Shown in pieces: positions 5,220 to 6,016 of a DNA stretch of 6,016 bases. The notes under the pieces were generated by a model. It was given only the letters and a program-made list of their open reading frames with translations. It was not told the DNA's origin and ran no database searches. Each line of letters opens with the position of its first letter. Position 1 is the first letter of the stretch. Location: positions 1,196-7,211 of the forward strand of contig DINP01000038.1 in NCBI GenBank assembly GCA_002426025.1, in the 5' to 3' direction. The DNA is from Bacteroidales bacterium UBA5537. GTDB taxonomy: Bacteria > Bacteroidota > Bacteroidia > Bacteroidales > Lentimicrobiaceae. The translations under genes were made by a program, and so were the position numbers.

Positions 5220-6016
5220 ATGAAACAAATAATCTCATCACTGTTCAGGCAGTTACTATTCTGGATGCTACTTTTTGCTTTATCAAGAACCATTTTTCTA
5301 ATTTATAACTTTAATTTGTTAAGAATAGAAGGGGTTAGTTTTGCTGAAGCCATGGCATCATACTGGCATGCACTTCACCTCGATCTGTCTACAGCCGGAT
5401 ATTTCTTAATATTCCCAATTGTTTTATTGCTGGTGCAATCTTTTTACAGCCCTAAATGGTTAAATACAATAAACAAAGTATATGTTTTCATTGGTGTATT
5501 CTTGTTTTGCCTGCTTACTGTAGCCGAACTGGGGATTTATCCGGAATGGAAAACAAAAATGCCTTATAAGGCTTTTACTTATCTCACCAACCCAACCGAA
5601 GTTTATGATACCATCTCTACAGGGTTGTTCTTTTCACTATTGGCCTTGTTTGTTGTGAAATTCACTATTAGTTATTTTGTTTATATTAAAGTCTTTTACA
5701 GGAATCTTGTCCATGTTACAAAAAACTACCTGTATTCGGCAATTTTCGCGCTGATAATCCCTGTTTTGCTTTTTATTTCGCTTAGGGGAGGAGTACAGCA
5801 GATTCCGATCAATCAAAGTGCATCCTATTATTCGCATCACAATATTCTGAATTTAGCTGCTGTAAATTCCGGCTTCAATCTGTTTATCAGCATCATAGAA
5901 AATTATAAAAACTTTGGAAAAAATCCATACAGTTTCTACAGCAAGCAAGAGGTTGATAAAACAATTAAGCAAATATTTAAAACGGAGCGTGATAGTACGA
6001 CAATGGTACTTACAAC
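5220..6016 (+). CDS. LtaS/MdoB-like sulfatase-fold transferase, N-terminal membrane half (partial)
   Basis: The reading frame opens with ATG at 5220 and continues without a stop to the right edge, giving 265 complete codons. The segment has five hydrophobic helices, at about 10-30, 56-76, 85-107, 133-160 and 172-188. They are followed by RGGVQQIPINQSASYYS (189-205) and HNILNLAAVNSGFNL (207-221), blocks I recognise from the lipoteichoic-acid-synthase-like / phosphoglycerol-transferase family. In that family this region precedes an extracytoplasmic alkaline-phosphatase/sulfatase-fold catalytic domain; the last residues seen (TTMVLT) are just before where it should begin. Catalytic residues cannot be checked here. 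Gram-negative members transfer phosphoglycerol or similar head groups to periplasmic glycans or lipids; the substrate here is unknown. The gene is divergent from the glycosylation operon. The start is the first ATG after the promoter-like region, with no Shine-Dalgarno sequence. Confidence 0.85.
   Translation, partial: MKQIISSLFRQLLFWMLLFALSRTIFLIYNFNLLRIEGVSFAEAMASYWHALHLDLSTAGYFLIFPIVLLLVQSFYSPKWLNTINKVYVFIGVFLFCLLTVAELGIYPEWKTKMPYKAFTYLTNPTEVYDTISTGLFFSLLALFVVKFTISYFVYIKVFYRNLVHVTKNYLYSAIFALIIPVLLFISLRGGVQQIPINQSASYYSHHNILNLAAVNSGFNLFISIIENYKNFGKNPYSFYSKQEVDKTIKQIFKTERDSTTMVLT

Noticed and set aside
5637..5840. Open frame of 67 codons on the minus strand
   Set aside because: It is antisense to the LtaS-like gene, whose frame shows family motifs across the same bases.
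1..6016. CRISPR arrays, tRNA or rRNA genes, insertion-sequence transposases
   Set aside because: I saw no regularly spaced repeats, no cloverleaf or rRNA-like stretches, and no transposase or integrase motifs in either strand.

Overview
The window looks like a chromosomal segment from a member of the Bacteroidota. It is AT-rich, start codons lack Shine-Dalgarno sequences, and the one divergent intergenic region carries two exact copies of the Bacteroidota -7 promoter consensus TAnnTTTG (TAATTTTG on each strand). The protein families fit that assignment. The assignment rests on sequence style and family recognition, not on a database search.

Layout. Positions 1-586 hold a small secreted cysteine-rich gene on the plus strand, apparently interrupted by a frameshift in an A10 run, and bracketed by an 8-bp inverted repeat. 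Positions 587-674 are a short convergent spacer with GC-rich hairpins. Positions 675-5065 are a tightly packed four-gene operon on the minus strand, read from right to left: a GT-C (ArnT/PMT-like) membrane glycosyltransferase, a GT2 polyprenyl-phosphate sugar transferase with two C-terminal membrane helices, an LPG_synthase_TM/UPF0104 membrane protein, and a UDP-sugar 4-epimerase-like enzyme. The junctions are an 8-bp overlap, 1 nt and 3 nt. Positions 5066-5219 are a divergent promoter region. From 5220 to the right edge runs the N-terminal membrane half of an LtaS/MdoB-type sulfatase-fold transferase, cut off before its catalytic domain.

How the genes may work together. The operon reads as a complete envelope-glycosylation pathway. 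The epimerase would supply a nucleotide sugar. The GT2 enzyme would load the sugar onto a polyprenyl phosphate on the cytoplasmic face. The UPF0104-type membrane protein is a candidate for moving or helping to move the lipid-linked sugar across the membrane. The GT-C enzyme would then transfer the sugar to an acceptor on the periplasmic side, such as lipid A, LPS core or another glycan. The divergently transcribed LtaS-like gene would add another envelope-decorating enzyme next to it. The sugar and the acceptor cannot be read from the sequence.
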